DNA of 64,000 nucleotides from Haemaphysalis longicornis. Lineage: Eukaryota > Arthropoda > Arachnida > Ixodida > Ixodidae. This document shows, piece by piece, positions 46,364 to 58,369 of the stretch (its first letter is position 1; each line of letters begins with the position of its first letter). The translations under genes were made by a program, and so were the position numbers. The notes under the pieces were generated by a model. The model was not told the DNA's origin. It saw nothing but the letters and a program-made list of their open reading frames with translations, and ran no database searches. Location of the stretch: positions 434,001-498,000 of the forward strand of contig JABSTR010001154.1 of assembly GCA_013339765.2 (NCBI GenBank). The letters run 5' to 3'.

Positions 46364-48030
46364 ACCACATTGTTTTATTTCTTGTTTCGGAGAGCAGAGG
46401 GTAGGGGCATTTCGCGGATCGAGGACTAATGAAAAGCAGCAACCGAACGAAAATGATTTTAGTTTGTCCGCAACAACGTCGTCCGTCCAATCGTTACGCT
46501 CTTCAGGGGACAAAATTTTATTCGCGATAACAGACAAGCAACTGCAGCAGTCGCAAAGAAAAAAATACCGTTTTCACCGTAGAGAGAAGAGAAAACGAAA
46601 GCGTGACAAGAAAGCACAAAAAGGAAACAGCGCTTAATTTTCCACCGGAGCTTTCTTTTTTTTCCCCCGCCACGTGAGACTCCAATTAGCGCACACTTCT
46701 GTTTGGATTGTATTTATTCAGTATTTTTTTATCTGTTTTACTCCCGCCGCCAAACTTGCGTAACTTCATAGACACGTGCGCAAACCAAAACCGCAGTACG
46801 AACCAGCTCTGAAGTATCTAACCAGATTGCTGCCTCGAAGCTGACTACACAAATCTTTGCAGGCAGGATGGGACGAGCCCCTCTCTCTCGCTTTCAAAAA
46901 AAGAGAGAGCTTCCAAAAAGGAACGGAAGAAAAAAAGAACCAAATGGATACAAAGCGTTGAGGTACGAGCGGCCCAACCAATCAAAAATGGAAGTCTGAA
47001 ACAAAAATACAACATAAATACGACACAAAAAAAATTACGTGGAGACACGGAGTGGGGGGCGGGCGAATCAGACCGAATTCAAGGAGACAGAAATCCGAAC
47101 GGCGGAAATGAAAGCGGGCGCTGACTTTGAGAAGAAGAGCTCAAACCTTATTTTCCGGGGAGTTTCGAGATTAGATTAAAATATTCCGCGCCAACCGAAA
47201 GAGAAGAGATAAAGGAGGGAGGTGGAGAGAGGGGGGACAGAGGAGGAGCTAGAAGGGATAAATAACTCCAAATCTCTCCTCCGCCTATCCGGCTCCCCTG
47301 CAATCCTTCACCCAGGCTTCGTCATCCGGCAGCGTACGGCAGACGGCGGAGAGGAGGAGGAGGAGGAAGGGGATGAGAGGGAGGACGCCGCTGGTCCACG
47401 TCGATTACCCGAGGGAATTAAAGGTGCGTCCTGCGCGGGAGAAAGTGTAAGCTCGCCAGGGAGCAGGGTGTAGGACAGCGTGATAAGAAAGTGCGGCGGA
47501 AAAGGGGACCTTCCAGGAGTGCTGAAAAATAATCAAGAAAAGGGAACCCGGTTGGCCAAAATGAGGTGGCACAGAGAGCAATGCGCAAATAAAGAAAAAA
47601 AAAAACAGGCAATGCGAAGTGTCGATCCATGAGTGCGTAATACGGAGGCGCAGAGAGCTATTCGGGAGCGCACCAGCCCCCAAGCATTATTAAATACAGG
47701 GCTACGGGATCCACCCCGTTTCATGCACACCTCGGATATTTCGATTCATTGCTTATATCGAACGGGCAGAACACGTTTCCCCGAAAATGTTCTCCGGTAC
47801 GAGTGGATTGCGCATTTCTTACATCGAATTATTACCGATTATACCGAATATTTTACGTACCCCTTCACCTAAGGCGTTATAACGAATCGCCAGCGAGGGA
47901 AGTTTAAAAGCGCAATTTTTTGTCGCCGCAGTGAATAACCTTACACTGCATCACGGCGGTGGCGCTCTGCGAAATTGGTGGTTGGAAGGGTTCAATCTGT
48001 TCCCACAGTAACACTCAACTAAAAGGAGAA
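46364..48030. other. Unannotated; purine-rich, with TATCGAA-type strings
   Basis: No gene recognised. 47.15-47.4 kb is GAGGAGG-rich. 47.74-47.9 kb holds TTATATCGAAC, ACATCGAATTATTACCGA and GCGTTATAACGAATCGC, which resemble the TTATAACGA family without aligning to its copies. Confidence 0.5.
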
Positions 48031-48232
48031 GTAGATGGCGCTGACGCTACACACTCAGCACAGGCCCGGGTAAGAAGTAGCGGTGACTTACTACGCCCGC
48101 TCAAAAAGAACGGCTGCCTGACTATTGTACCTGGACTCCACCACAAAACATACGCCCGCCAAGCCTCAGGATCAAACGCGCGACCTCGTACTCATCCACC
48201 ACACGTCGTACAGACACTGAGCCGACAGTGCA
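48031..48232 (-). mobile_element. Eroded tRNA-derived SINE (minus strand)
   Basis: On the minus strand CTGTCGGCTCAGTGTCTG (A-box region) is followed by GAGTACGAGGTCGCGCGTTT and GATCCTGAGG (degraded B box), the order seen in the Ruka-like heads. The body is too diverged to align base for base, so the 3' limit is approximate. Confidence 0.5.
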
Positions 48233-50984
48233 CCGCTTATGTCTACTCACCACGCATCTACGCAATCAACTCTAGCTATAGTTAAGCGCTTTGAGCAGCA
48301 CGTTATAGCCTTAAACCACGGACTTCGTGTTCATCACCAATGCAACTCGCGTAATCGAGGGGAAACAAAAGAGAAGGCTCGTTTCGGCACACGTTGTCAC
48401 ACATTCAGACGAAAATTGTTGCAGGTATTTTTGTCCCTTCTGTTACAACCACGACCAGAAGCGAGCGGATTCCGCTGGCATAAAAGCAGGTGGAGCAAAG
48501 GACACATCTGAGCCGGGTAGCATCGCGTTGAAGAGAAAATCGAGGTGGGTCCAACTAGAGGACTTGGGAGGCCCCATAGAGCATACGCATGGATGTGGAA
48601 GAGGAAGAGAGTCCGGAGAGGGGATAATCCGGCTCCGATGTCGGCCTACAGCCCGTGTGGCTCTGATTAATCCGGCTTGCAAGAGACGAGGAAACGCGTG
48701 CGCATGCGCTGTAACGCGCCCCGTCCCGGCCTTTCCCCTTCGAACGCCTGATTGGGATCAAAACACATGTCGCCGGGGACAGGCTGTCTGGCCTCGTGCC
48801 TAAGCCGTAGTCGCAAGCGTGGACGGCATAACGTGTAAGTAGGCTTAATGGAGGCACGAGCGACCCGCGCCCCAGCCCGATGACCAGCGCGCTCCTTAGC
48901 TGCTCGCTGATCTTAAAAATAAAACGTGAAAAAAAAAAAAAATCGGTTATAAGCATCGCATGAACTAGGAGCTTCGTTTTGAGACAATTAAAGAGAAAAC
49001 GCAAAGGAAAACGTGCTTGCCGAGTGAGGGAGAAATAACAAGCACTCGGTGCTTCGAACGAGGGTTTAGAGAACTGCAAACAAGTTCCGCGAGAAAATAA
49101 AAGTACGGCTGAACGCAGCTCGTGGAACGAAAGTGAAGCGGCAAAAGCGAGTTTACCATTCTACGCTAGTTATATAGGACGCACGTGCAGGCGTGTGCTC
49201 AGCCTGCAGCTTGGGCGCAATGCTCACAGCTTTCAACCGAGGCGCTAAGCAGCGCAGTCTCTCTCTCCACAGGTGCAGTTATAACACCTAACCAAACAAC
49301 CAAGAAGTTAAGCGCTAAGTCCATAAGCAGTAAGCTGAGTTACCATTGAAAAACAATTGCCTCAACCACTCAAAGGTTGACTCGCAAAAAATACTCTAAA
49401 ATGATGCGGACCAACACGAAAACCGCTGTAGTAATTAAGATGTGGGTGCAAACGTCGCAAAACAGCTGACATCGACAAGTCCTCGGAGCATCGAGCGCTG
49501 CCACCCCCCCGGCTTGTGCCGACGTGAAAGAGCGATACAAAGTCGCGCGAGTGTGCTCACGTTCGCTGCGATCCCATAATTCACTCGCGGAAATGGACGA
49601 TTAATGAACTTTTTATTCAAAAGAATGGGCTCGTAAGAAATTAGTGTTCACAAATCAGCTCCAACCGGAGGCTCACAAGGTCAATAGCCCTGGCCAATCC
49701 CTTAACTCATGGGTACGTTACAAGCTCTTGCAGGTCGCACCAAAAGAACAGCGATGAGCGTGAGTAATTTGTTTCGGCGGACAATGGTGGTTTTACGAGG
49801 ACGTTTGATTTGCCGCAGAGCATTTTTGTGCGGGACGACAGTTCGCCAACGACAAGTACCCCCCCCCCCCGTTTTCCTCCAACCTCCGAGAAGCGGAAAT
49901 TTGTTAGACTTTGTCGTCTTTTCCGCGACAGGCCTTCTAATGCCCCAGTTAGTTCATGAGTACATCAAGGTCCACGTGCTTTCAAATGTTCTCAGAACAA
50001 GGTACTAAATAGCCTGATCACTTCTGATGCCTGTTCCTGGAACTGCAATTTAAAGTACAACGCAGAATTCGGAAATGACAAAGTGTGTACTACAGGAACG
50101 TCCAACCACAACTGTATTTGTTTTGAGACACGTTTGCAACTCGCTGTGTATTCTTTCCGGCTGACAAAAAAAAATAAAGATCGCGACGCGGAAGCGCTTA
50201 ACGCTTGAACTGTTTTTCCGAAATAACCCTCACAACTGTCGGAACGCGGAATGCGAGGCCTATAGAGAAGGATACATACCGGACGCTTTCTACTCGTCGA
50301 CAGCGCCTAACCCGGCCAAGGCTGCACACAACTATACGTGCAGAAGGACGAAAAAGCGGAACAATTGTGCAGCGCGCTTCACCGACCACACTGTGCAGTC
50401 GGAATGTGCGCTCGTTATTCGCAATGCCGAGTGCCGTCGGCGGACACTTGACGCGCAGCAGTCGGCGTAGTCGGAAGAGTCGGCCAAGCATAGCGCACGC
50501 TAGCGAGTGTTTACTCGTGCACGCATTCATTCATTTTTCCCCCTGTCCTGTGCTTTCACCCGTGAATAAACGTATTTACTTACATTGTAAATAGAACCGC
50601 GTGGTACACGCGTGAGATGTTTTGGGACAAACCACAAAACTGCGGAAGCGTTTTCATCGCGGCGTTCCCAAATGCCTCCCCCTGAGCCCCTTTCTGTACC
50701 AGCAACTCGTGATGGACGAAAGTTGAGTGGATTCCTCCTCTTTTGGCGCTATTCGAACGACATCAAACTCGGGAGAAGGGGTGAGAAGGGGTGGGGGGGA
50801 GTCTTATTATGTGAACGGTCGGCGGTCACGATTCCTCACACTACGATTTGAGGCATGCGGCAACTTTGCTGCATTATCTGATACATATTTTACTTTAGTG
50901 CCCGGCGATGGGCGTGAAACATCGGAAGCATAGCCCCGCGGTAACAAGAGCTCCACCGAGAACGCCAAACTAGTTAACTGCGCT
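48233..50984. other. Unannotated; 12-base C run
   Basis: No gene recognised. 50.2-50.6 kb holds a 129-codon frame ending near CCCGTGAATAAACGTATTT, a polyadenylation-like signal. It could be part of a solo LTR, but no ends or target duplication were found. A run of 12 C lies at 49859-49870. Confidence 0.5.
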
Positions 50985-51180
50985 CATATATGAACCCAAT
51001 CCGGGACCAATACGACACATACAAGGACCAACCCTGGACTTATATATGGGATCAATCAGGGACGAACACAGGACCAATATAGGACCAATACGGGAACAAC
51101 ACAGAAACCATATAGGACATCAGTACGTAATCAATGCGGGACCTGTATAGGACCAATACGGTACCTACATAGCTGACCAA
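50985..51180. repeat. Degenerate GGACCAATAC minisatellite
   Basis: Variants of GGGACCAATAC, AGGACCAATATAGG and GGGATCAATCAGGG recur every 10-16 bases about a dozen times, with loss of register. It is a decayed short tandem repeat; translation in any frame is repetitive and not gene-like. Confidence 0.75.
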
Positions 51181-52167
51181 AATGCGGACTACTGGGTGAT
51201 ACTTCGCGATCGACCGGCGCGAGTGTGGAACAGCAAGTTCGCAGCAGCGTTTGCAGGACCATATATACTGGTGGGCCAGATCGACGGAGCACCGGCGAAA
51301 GCACGCAGAGGCGGCTCGAAGTTTAGACTTGATTTTGGTAAACTGCGGAACCGGGGACCTGCACACATTTTAGGCGGTCTACCGAAGCTGCATGCATGCG
51401 GAACTGAAGGAAGTAGAAGTGCCACTCGACAAGCTCCAGTGCTCGTTATGGGCGGCGAGCATCCTTTCCTGTGGTACACGGACGAAGAGAAGGATGCACC
51501 GATGTTTCTCGCCAAACACAGAGCGACGCACAGGACTCGAAGGAAAAAAAATAGCTTGGTCCCGAAGGATAATTCACTTCAGACTGGCACTGACTGAGGG
51601 AGATCCAGGAGCAGCAACAACACCGTTTTTACAGGTATACGTTACACGTACCAGCAGAGATAATTTGTGCCAGAGTACGTATATCTTCAAGATGATTATA
51701 CAAAGAGAATGTATTAACTTGTTAATGGCTGATTCTAAGCCCCTTGTTTGCGCCCTAAAAGGGAAGGCAGTTGGTAAATTCAAGTCAGACATTCAGAACC
51801 TCGCTTGTGGTTCCTCTAAAATACACTGGTAGTGAAGAAAATAAAATACGGGACAACGCAAGGTCGAGGACGGGAAATCGAGAGATTGACACGACAAGCG
51901 CCTGTTGTGTCGATATTTCGCTGTTCTGTTGAGTAAACTGGAGAGGTAGCGTCAAAGAAAACATGTTTTATAAATGAGGAGAGGCGAAAAAAAGGGGAGC
52001 GCCAGCTCTTTGCATAACGATAAATCGTACTTTATAAAACAGCACCGTCCCGCTCCGCGGGATACATAATTGTCCTGAGGACGACATATCGACACAGACA
52101 CACGTTTTACACCGGTACAGAGAACCCATGTATGACAGTGTAGCGCCAGCATCGCGGACAGCGTCGA
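51181..52167. other. Unannotated
   Basis: A plus-strand frame of 134 codons starts just after the degenerate repeat, and a 146-codon frame overlaps it in another register. Neither shows a domain or signal I recognise, and neither has supporting splice or promoter context. Confidence 0.5.
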
Positions 52168-52999
52168 ATGCCGCCTGCCGCCAACATATTCCACGACCAA
52201 AAACAACGACAACCACAACGGCAAGGAGAGCGGGGCAACAGCGACGAGTCCCCCACTCCCCAAAACACTGCACTTCGTGAGAAGTGTGTGTGTGCGCGAG
52301 TCGAGACAGAGCGCAATGTTTCGTCGTCTCGCGGAAAAGAAAACGCAAGTACAGATGAACGAGACCATCGTCTCCACTCAGCGAGCGGACGATGCGGGAG
52401 AGGAGGGGATGGGGAAGAGCAAGAGCAGGCGATGCGCGCGGAGGCTGCGGCGCTTGTGCGGGACCGTCAACGCAGCTTTCACGTTGGGCGCCAAAGTGGG
52501 CGACGATGGAGAGAAAGCACGCGATGCCGGCCTCCTCTTCGTCGTCGTGGTAGTCGTTTCGGCGACCGCTCGCATTCGCACTTCTTCCCCGCTGCAGCAG
52601 CGGCGCCGTCGCCTGTCTACAGGGTGGTGTGTGACGACGGAGGAAAGCTTCCACCCCCCGTTCCCCCTCGAGGGACCGGCGCTCTGTCGCCAGCGAAGGC
52701 CCCAGCGGCCAGCGTACACTCGGCGAGCGTCTCTGCGGGACACGGCCGCGACAGGGGAATGCTTTTGCACCGGGAGGCGTTCGCTGCGCAACGGAGACGA
52801 CGAAACGAGTCACTCGTCGGCCGATTGTGTGCAGTGGGGGGCCGTACAACGGCCGAGCGCGAGTAAACCGAGTGAAGGAGACGCCGCGGACGAGTCTGCA
52901 GTGATCACGAGGCTTCGACGGGGTGGCGCCTGCCCGTCCGGATTTCGGTGTACGACGTTGACACCGCGCAAGACTCTTTCGGCCACGGACAGAAATTAG
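52168..52999. other. GC/CpG-rich block open in several frames
   Basis: Frames of 232 and 240 codons on the plus strand and 382 and 137 codons on the minus strand overlap here. None contains a recognisable domain. The translations are arginine-, serine- or alanine-rich with homopolymeric runs such as VVVVVV. Simultaneous openness on both strands is what high GC content gives. The block could be a CpG-rich promoter or first exon of an unseen gene, or simply GC-rich intergenic DNA. I do not call a CDS. Confidence 0.3.
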
Positions 53000-53151
53000 C
53001 CCTGCTAAAGTTATTTTTTTGCGCTCTGAGATGAAGTGACAAACAGTGGTGGGTTGGCATTCAAATTTGCCCCTTACAGCCTCGAAGCGTGAAACGAAGC
53101 ATTCCACAATCTGCAACCGGAACCGGGCATATATGCATTCTTCAAATCATG

Positions 53152-53750
<599 letters not shown>

Positions 53751-53855
53751 CCAAACTGCTTCGAGAGTGTCAGAATGGCGCAATCGGATGCATGAAGGCG
53801 TCACAACGCGAGGGACCCGGGTTAGATTCCGACCACGGAGAGCGTCTTTTTCTTG
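53751..53855 (+). mobile_element. tRNA-like element, second family, copy 2
   Basis: GTCAGAATGGCGCAATCGG has an A-box-like core (TGGCGCAATCGG), and GAGGGACCCGGGTTAGATTCC a near-consensus B box. A pyrimidine stretch (GTCTTTTTCTTG) follows. It aligns with 21.54-21.64 kb across head and start of body, defining a second tRNA-derived family distinct from the Ruka-like one. An intact tRNA is excluded because the acceptor stem does not close. Confidence 0.55.
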
Positions 53856-54600
53856 AGGCGCTTCGTGTGCCTTTGTGGAAACCCATCGTGTAAGTTGGCT
53901 TTCCTGCAGCGCGTTCGGGCGAAACGACGGCACAAGTGTGGCGTAGAAGGGCTTCTATTTAAAACACGAGCGCGCGAATTACAATACACCAAGCCTCTGT
54001 GTTTGAATCGTTTGGAACAGGTGCGGCTTGTCCGGTACGGTGCAGGCATTTGGAATAAGAGAATAAACCGGACGAATACTCAAGACTGAAAAGATTGAGC
54101 GATGAAGTGCAGAGAGACACGCGCGGACGGCTGGTTCCGAAGCGGGACAGGTCCCGTTGGAGCTAGATCGCCGTGCCAGGCGACGGACGAGCAGTTGACA
54201 AACAACGGTTATTGATGATGCCGGCTGTCACGACGGTGCCGACGGGGATGATAATGGTACAACAACAGCGGCGATAAGAAGCAGGGAGGCGGGTTTAAGA
54301 CAAGGGAAACACGCAGTGTCGTTCCTCTTGTGACGTGGCTGAGACGGTGCACCGAACTCGAGAGATCACAGCGAGTGCCGGTTGCGGGACGAAGCGCCGA
54401 CGGACGAGTGGCCGACGCGCCAGTTTGGCCTCTCGGCCGCCCTCGGGGGAAACATTGGCGCCAATTTCCTGCTCCATTGGCCGCGCAAAGCCGCCGCCCC
54501 GGCTTCCCCGCTCGCTCCTTCCCACCCCCGCACCCTTTCTTTTCCCGGCCCACCTCTTTAGCCTAATTCACGGCTCTGTCTCCCAGCTCGGCCGCTAGAT
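53856..54600. other. Unannotated; GC-rich 54.3-54.6 kb
   Basis: No gene recognised. 54.3-54.6 kb is CpG-rich and precedes a TATA-like site, so a promoter is conceivable. Confidence 0.45.
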
Positions 54601-54601
54601 G

Positions 54602-54612
54602 TATATAAATAG
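54602..54612 (+). promoter_or_regulatory. Candidate TATA box after GC-rich block
   Basis: TATATAAATAG follows about 300 bp of CpG-rich sequence, a plausible core-promoter arrangement. No downstream coding frame is recognised, and the C18 run begins 23 bases later, so it remains a guess. Confidence 0.25.
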
Positions 54613-54634
54613 CACATATAACGGCGCTGCTCTA

Positions 54635-54652
54635 CCCCCCCCCCCCCCCCCC
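54635..54652. repeat. 18-base C homopolymer
   Basis: Unbroken run of 18 C (G on the minus strand). The length is assembly-sensitive. Confidence 0.9.
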
Positions 54653-55339
54653 TTCCTCGTCGAGGGGTTCGGCTCCTTTCCCTCTCCATTTGCTCCACGT
54701 CGCCGCTTGTTATCTCCTCCGGATCACGGATGTGCGGCTGGGTTAAGGGGCAAAAGAAACGCTTCGTGCGCTCTTCTTGAAGCATGTCCTTCACACGGAC
54801 GACTGGACGTTTCGTTGTAGTGTCCTTCATTATTTAATTTCATGGAAAGCAAACCAGGCGTCCCGGAGCAGCTGACGGGCCGTGCAAGACAGATAGTGTG
54901 ACGGCCGCCGCTGCAGGATTCGACACGCACTTCAGAGGAATCTCGAAGCCGCGTTTTGAACAAACCTGGAAGATGGAACTCATTTCGGGTTTTTTTTTTC
55001 TGTCCCTTGTCTGCTGGAGACCGTCAAATGAAAAACAGGCATGGGAAAAACCCGCATACCTGATAACTCTGACAGCACAAGAGCAACCGACTTTTCGGTA
55101 AAAACTTAATCGGCGCTCTCTCGTGTCGTGGCCGTTCTAAGCACCGCCGCAAGCGCTGGAGCCAGCTCACATTTATTGGGAATCTTGAGTTCCTTCAGAC
55201 ATGCCTTCGGGCAGTCTAGATCAGACCGTAGCGCTTGGCGACCCTACTGCCAGTTTTAGGCTGTATTCGACAGACAGTGCCAAAACAACAACCGTACGGA
55301 ACACAGCCTCCACCAGGCGGGACTACCGAGTCGAAAATG
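54653..55339. other. Unannotated
   Basis: No gene or repeat recognised in this stretch. Confidence 0.6.
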
Positions 55340-55740
55340 ACAAGAAACATTTCTGTAGTTTGTGGTATTTTCGCGTGTCGTACTGTCGTCTTGTCGTATT
55401 CTTGTCGCATCGTGGTTCTGATGCTCTGTCGTGTGTCGTATTCCTTTCCTCATTTTGATATTCCGTCGTGCCGAATTATTCCTGTCTTGTCGTGGTCCTG
55501 ATGTTCCATCAATAGTAGCACATTGTTTGAATGTTATTGCCCATTGTGAAGAGTAGCGTCAATGGCAGTTCTGTTGAGACTTCAGGAATGTTTGTCCTTG
55601 AGAAAATTGACTTTGCCGTTACTACGAAATAAGTTTCGTAACAACAGATGGCTTTGTCGTAACAACAAGACTTCTGTTGCCACAACAAAGTTTTTTGTCG
55701 TACGACAGAATTATTGTTAGGTTTTTGCGGTATTCCTGTT
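55340..55740. repeat. Degenerate TGTCGT / ACAACA-rich repeats
   Basis: TCGTGGTTCTGATGCTC at about 55410 and TCGTGGTCCTGATGTTC at about 55490 recur with an 80-bp period amid many TGTCGTATTC strings. From 55.6 kb, CGTAACAACAGAT, CGTAACAACAAGAC and CCACAACAAAG recur with opposed TTGTCGTACGACAG. It is a decayed local repeat with partial inverted symmetry. Confidence 0.5.
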
Positions 55741-56714
55741 GTGATTTTAGATCAACTAGCCCGTCAGATGATATTCTTTATGATATTAGATTGGGTGCGA
55801 CCAGCTACAATGCATGACTGGAGTGGAGCGCCTCAAAGCTGAACCACTTCGAAAGAAGCTTACTGTGTACCCTACTGTCGAAAGCCGTTGCGAAGCTACG
55901 CCCCTGCCTTCAACCCGCAGACAACGAAGCAAGGGCCCACAAGAAACGATCCCGCGTCGTCGGCAAGGAGGCAGGGCATCTCCCGAGCTAAGAAGTTGCT
56001 GACTCGCGCACGCACAACGCGGCGACCCGCGAAGGTGGGAGGATAAAAAGAGTAACGTGCCCGCTGAGCGAGTCAATCTCCCCGGGCTGTGTAAACGGCT
56101 CGTTTCCTACGCGCAACGGAAGAGCTCTCGGATTGTGGCAACAAGCAGCACGTCCGCGAGCGAGCAGAGATGCGCGCACGAAATGGACTCCGCTGCAGAG
56201 AAGAGCTACATCAAAGGGGGACAGCCCTCCTCAAACACCAACACGGTAGGGGAGCAAAAGAAGTTCCACAGGAGTCTTTCGGAGCCAGCCGCTCCAAGAG
56301 AAGGAACTAGAGCTGCTTTTCCTCCGAACCCGCGGTTCAAGCTGCGGCTTTCTGCAGCTGTTGCTCTTGCTGGTTCCGCTGCCATCCTGGTGTTGACACG
56401 AGCGCTCACTCGATCACGATCGCGGGGAGAATGCCCCCTACACCCCTCTGTGTGTTCCCTCCCGCTCTCCTGGCTGGAGAGGGGCTTGCCCGCACCGCTT
56501 CAGGCGCGGGTTGTAACAAACAGAAAGATCTGGCCGCCCCTGAAATGGCAACAGCCGATTCGCAGCGAGCCTTCCCCTAACGCGAATGAGGCTGCTGGCA
56601 CAACGCTGACACGGCAAAATTTCAGCACGCACACACGTACAAACAGACAAGGTAGGGGGGGGGGGGGTAACTGGACGGGCAGCATGCTTCCTTGAATGTG
56701 ATTACGACTATACG
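55741..56714. other. Unannotated; GC-rich 56.0-56.6 kb
   Basis: A plus-strand frame of 212 codons spans 56.06-56.69 kb, with minus-strand frames overlapping it. No domain is recognised, and it ends in a run of glycines encoded by G13. I do not call it a gene. Confidence 0.45.
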
Positions 56715-56938
56715 CAGGTCAGAAGAAACAAATACACAGCTAGGTCAGGGCAGGAGAAGACAGGAAGCAGGGTTCGGTGTCATGGCTGACCGGAACGGGG
56801 TTCTGCCCTTTAATGACATGATTATGTGCACGATGATGATGATGGGGATTCAACAGCACATACCCGACGGAAGGGATTCACCAGGTCAGAAGAAACCACA
56901 AATCAGAAGAACAGATCAGATCAGAAGAAACCACAAAT
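56715..56938. repeat. GGTCAGAAGAAAC direct repeats and (ATG)n
   Basis: CAGGTCAGAAGAAAC occurs at 56715 and again at 56882. A third copy (AGATCAGAAGAAACCACAAA) ends at 56938. Copies 2 and 3 also share CCACAAAT. Between copies 1 and 2 lies ATGATGATGATGGGG. Copies 1 and 2 could flank an insertion of about 150 bp. Confidence 0.55.
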
Positions 56939-57098
56939 AAACGATATTTAGATCAAGAATGAAATGTATGTCTTCTCGCTTAATTGTATGCAGTCATGCG
57001 CTACATGTACATACGTGTACGAGCGACAACGATCCATGCTGGCTACTCATACAGCTGAGTTTGCAGCCGACGTGTACACTTAAGCATCGAAACCAAGA
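56939..57098. other. Unannotated
   Basis: Short featureless stretch with ACATGTACATACGTGTACG near 57002. Confidence 0.5.
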
Positions 57099-57140
57099 AG
57101 TAATACCAGAGTCCAAGCATTGAAGGACTCTGGTAATACT
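57099..57140. repeat. 16-bp hairpin
   Basis: AGTAATACCAGAGTCC (57099-57114) pairs with GGACTCTGGTAATACT (57125-57140) around a 10-base loop; 11 consecutive pairs next to the loop are perfect. No T run follows. Function unknown. Confidence 0.75.
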
Positions 57141-58352
57141 ATGCGCCACCCCAAAACGTTCCGCCATCGTTACGTGCGTGAGCGTTTTATTCGCGCAAAG
57201 TTCCCACGCAGGCCGCCAGCCATGCACGCCTTAATTGTGTTCCACAGGAAAATCACGATTAGTAGGTTTTGGCTGCTTGTAACAAGCGACCTTGACATGC
57301 TCTCAATATAACGGAAGAGCTCCGATATAACGAATGACTACTCGCAAACCGCACCTTCACAGGCGCGGTGTTGGTTCACCCTGCGTTCTCATTCCCATTC
57401 ATTTCATTCCCAGGTGTGGAACACAGCGAGAAAGTGCCAAGAATTTTGCAAAATCATGTTTGCCCCCCCCCCCCCCCCCCGAAGCCAAGTCGATCAATCG
57501 CCCACCCCTAGTGCATAGTGCTTCCCATGGTCTGGATTTTCTTTTTCGAGCGACGAACCTCGCATGGGGTGTGCGTGGCTAAAGCCTTCTCGGCTTGTGT
57601 GCCAGAGTTAAGTGACTTGCTGTTCGTCCCCGCAAAACTCACAAATAAACTCTTTTATAACCTTGACGTATTGCTGAACTCTTCCGCTCTGCACTACCTT
57701 CGGTTCATGGCCGGACTTCTTTTTTTTTTTTTTTTTCCCGCTTGTGCCTCCCTGTTGCGGCGAGTAAAACAAGCCACTCCTCGTTCATAATAAGCAGCGC
57801 TTCAGCGCCAACTACTCGAACAGCGCTTCAATTTTCCCGACTTTTCAACACCAGCGAGAAATCGCCTCACAGGCGCCTCGGAGAACCTAACCGGCAACGC
57901 GGGAAAATACCCCAAACGAGCAAAGACGTCCACGCCGAAGCACCATCTGCGTACACACAGCGCTCCCTGCGTCTTTCGGCACCTCCTAAAGCAAGCCCAA
58001 CTGACGCGAGCCGTCGTTGCACGCCTCACAAGTCCGGCCCATACTCGGCGATTTCCGAAGCTTCGCCGCAGCGCGCGAAGCCGGAAGAAAAACAAAGCTG
58101 AGCGCCGGCGCCTCGGACGTCCTTTTTACGTTTTTTCCCCTTCAGACTAGAGGATGCGGAGAAGCGCCCGCAACAAGCGGGACCCCTTCTTTCCGCCGCG
58201 GCGAAGACGCTCTCAAAACAAACGCGCCGCCGAGGCGTTTATCGGCAGCGACTCTCCCGTCCCCATCCTCATCCTTTTCCTATCCGACGAGAAGACGCTG
58301 CCGGCTCGTGGAAGAGGAGAGTGCGCGGGAAGCACCCCCTTCAAACGCTGGC
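57141..58352. other. Unannotated; C18 run and T-rich run
   Basis: No gene recognised. GATATAACGAATGAC near 57325 is a TTATAACGA-type string. C18 lies at 57463-57480 and a T16 run near 57720-57737. Frames of about 120 codons at 57.74-58.10 kb are serine/arginine-rich with no domain. Confidence 0.5.
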
Positions 58353-58369
58353 TTTTTTTTTTTTTTCAG

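Noticed and set aside
50200..50610. Solo LTR or small gene ending at GAATAAACG
   Set aside because: No TG...CA ends, no target duplication and no gag/pol similarity could be found by eye. The AATAAA alone is weak.
51968..53116. 382-codon minus-strand open frame as a gene
   Set aside because: It has no recognisable domain, carries low-complexity stretches, and overlaps equally open plus-strand frames in a GC-rich block. Openness is explained by composition.
56057..56695. 212-codon plus-strand frame
   Set aside because: It ends in glycines encoded by a G13 run, overlaps minus-strand frames and has no recognisable motif.
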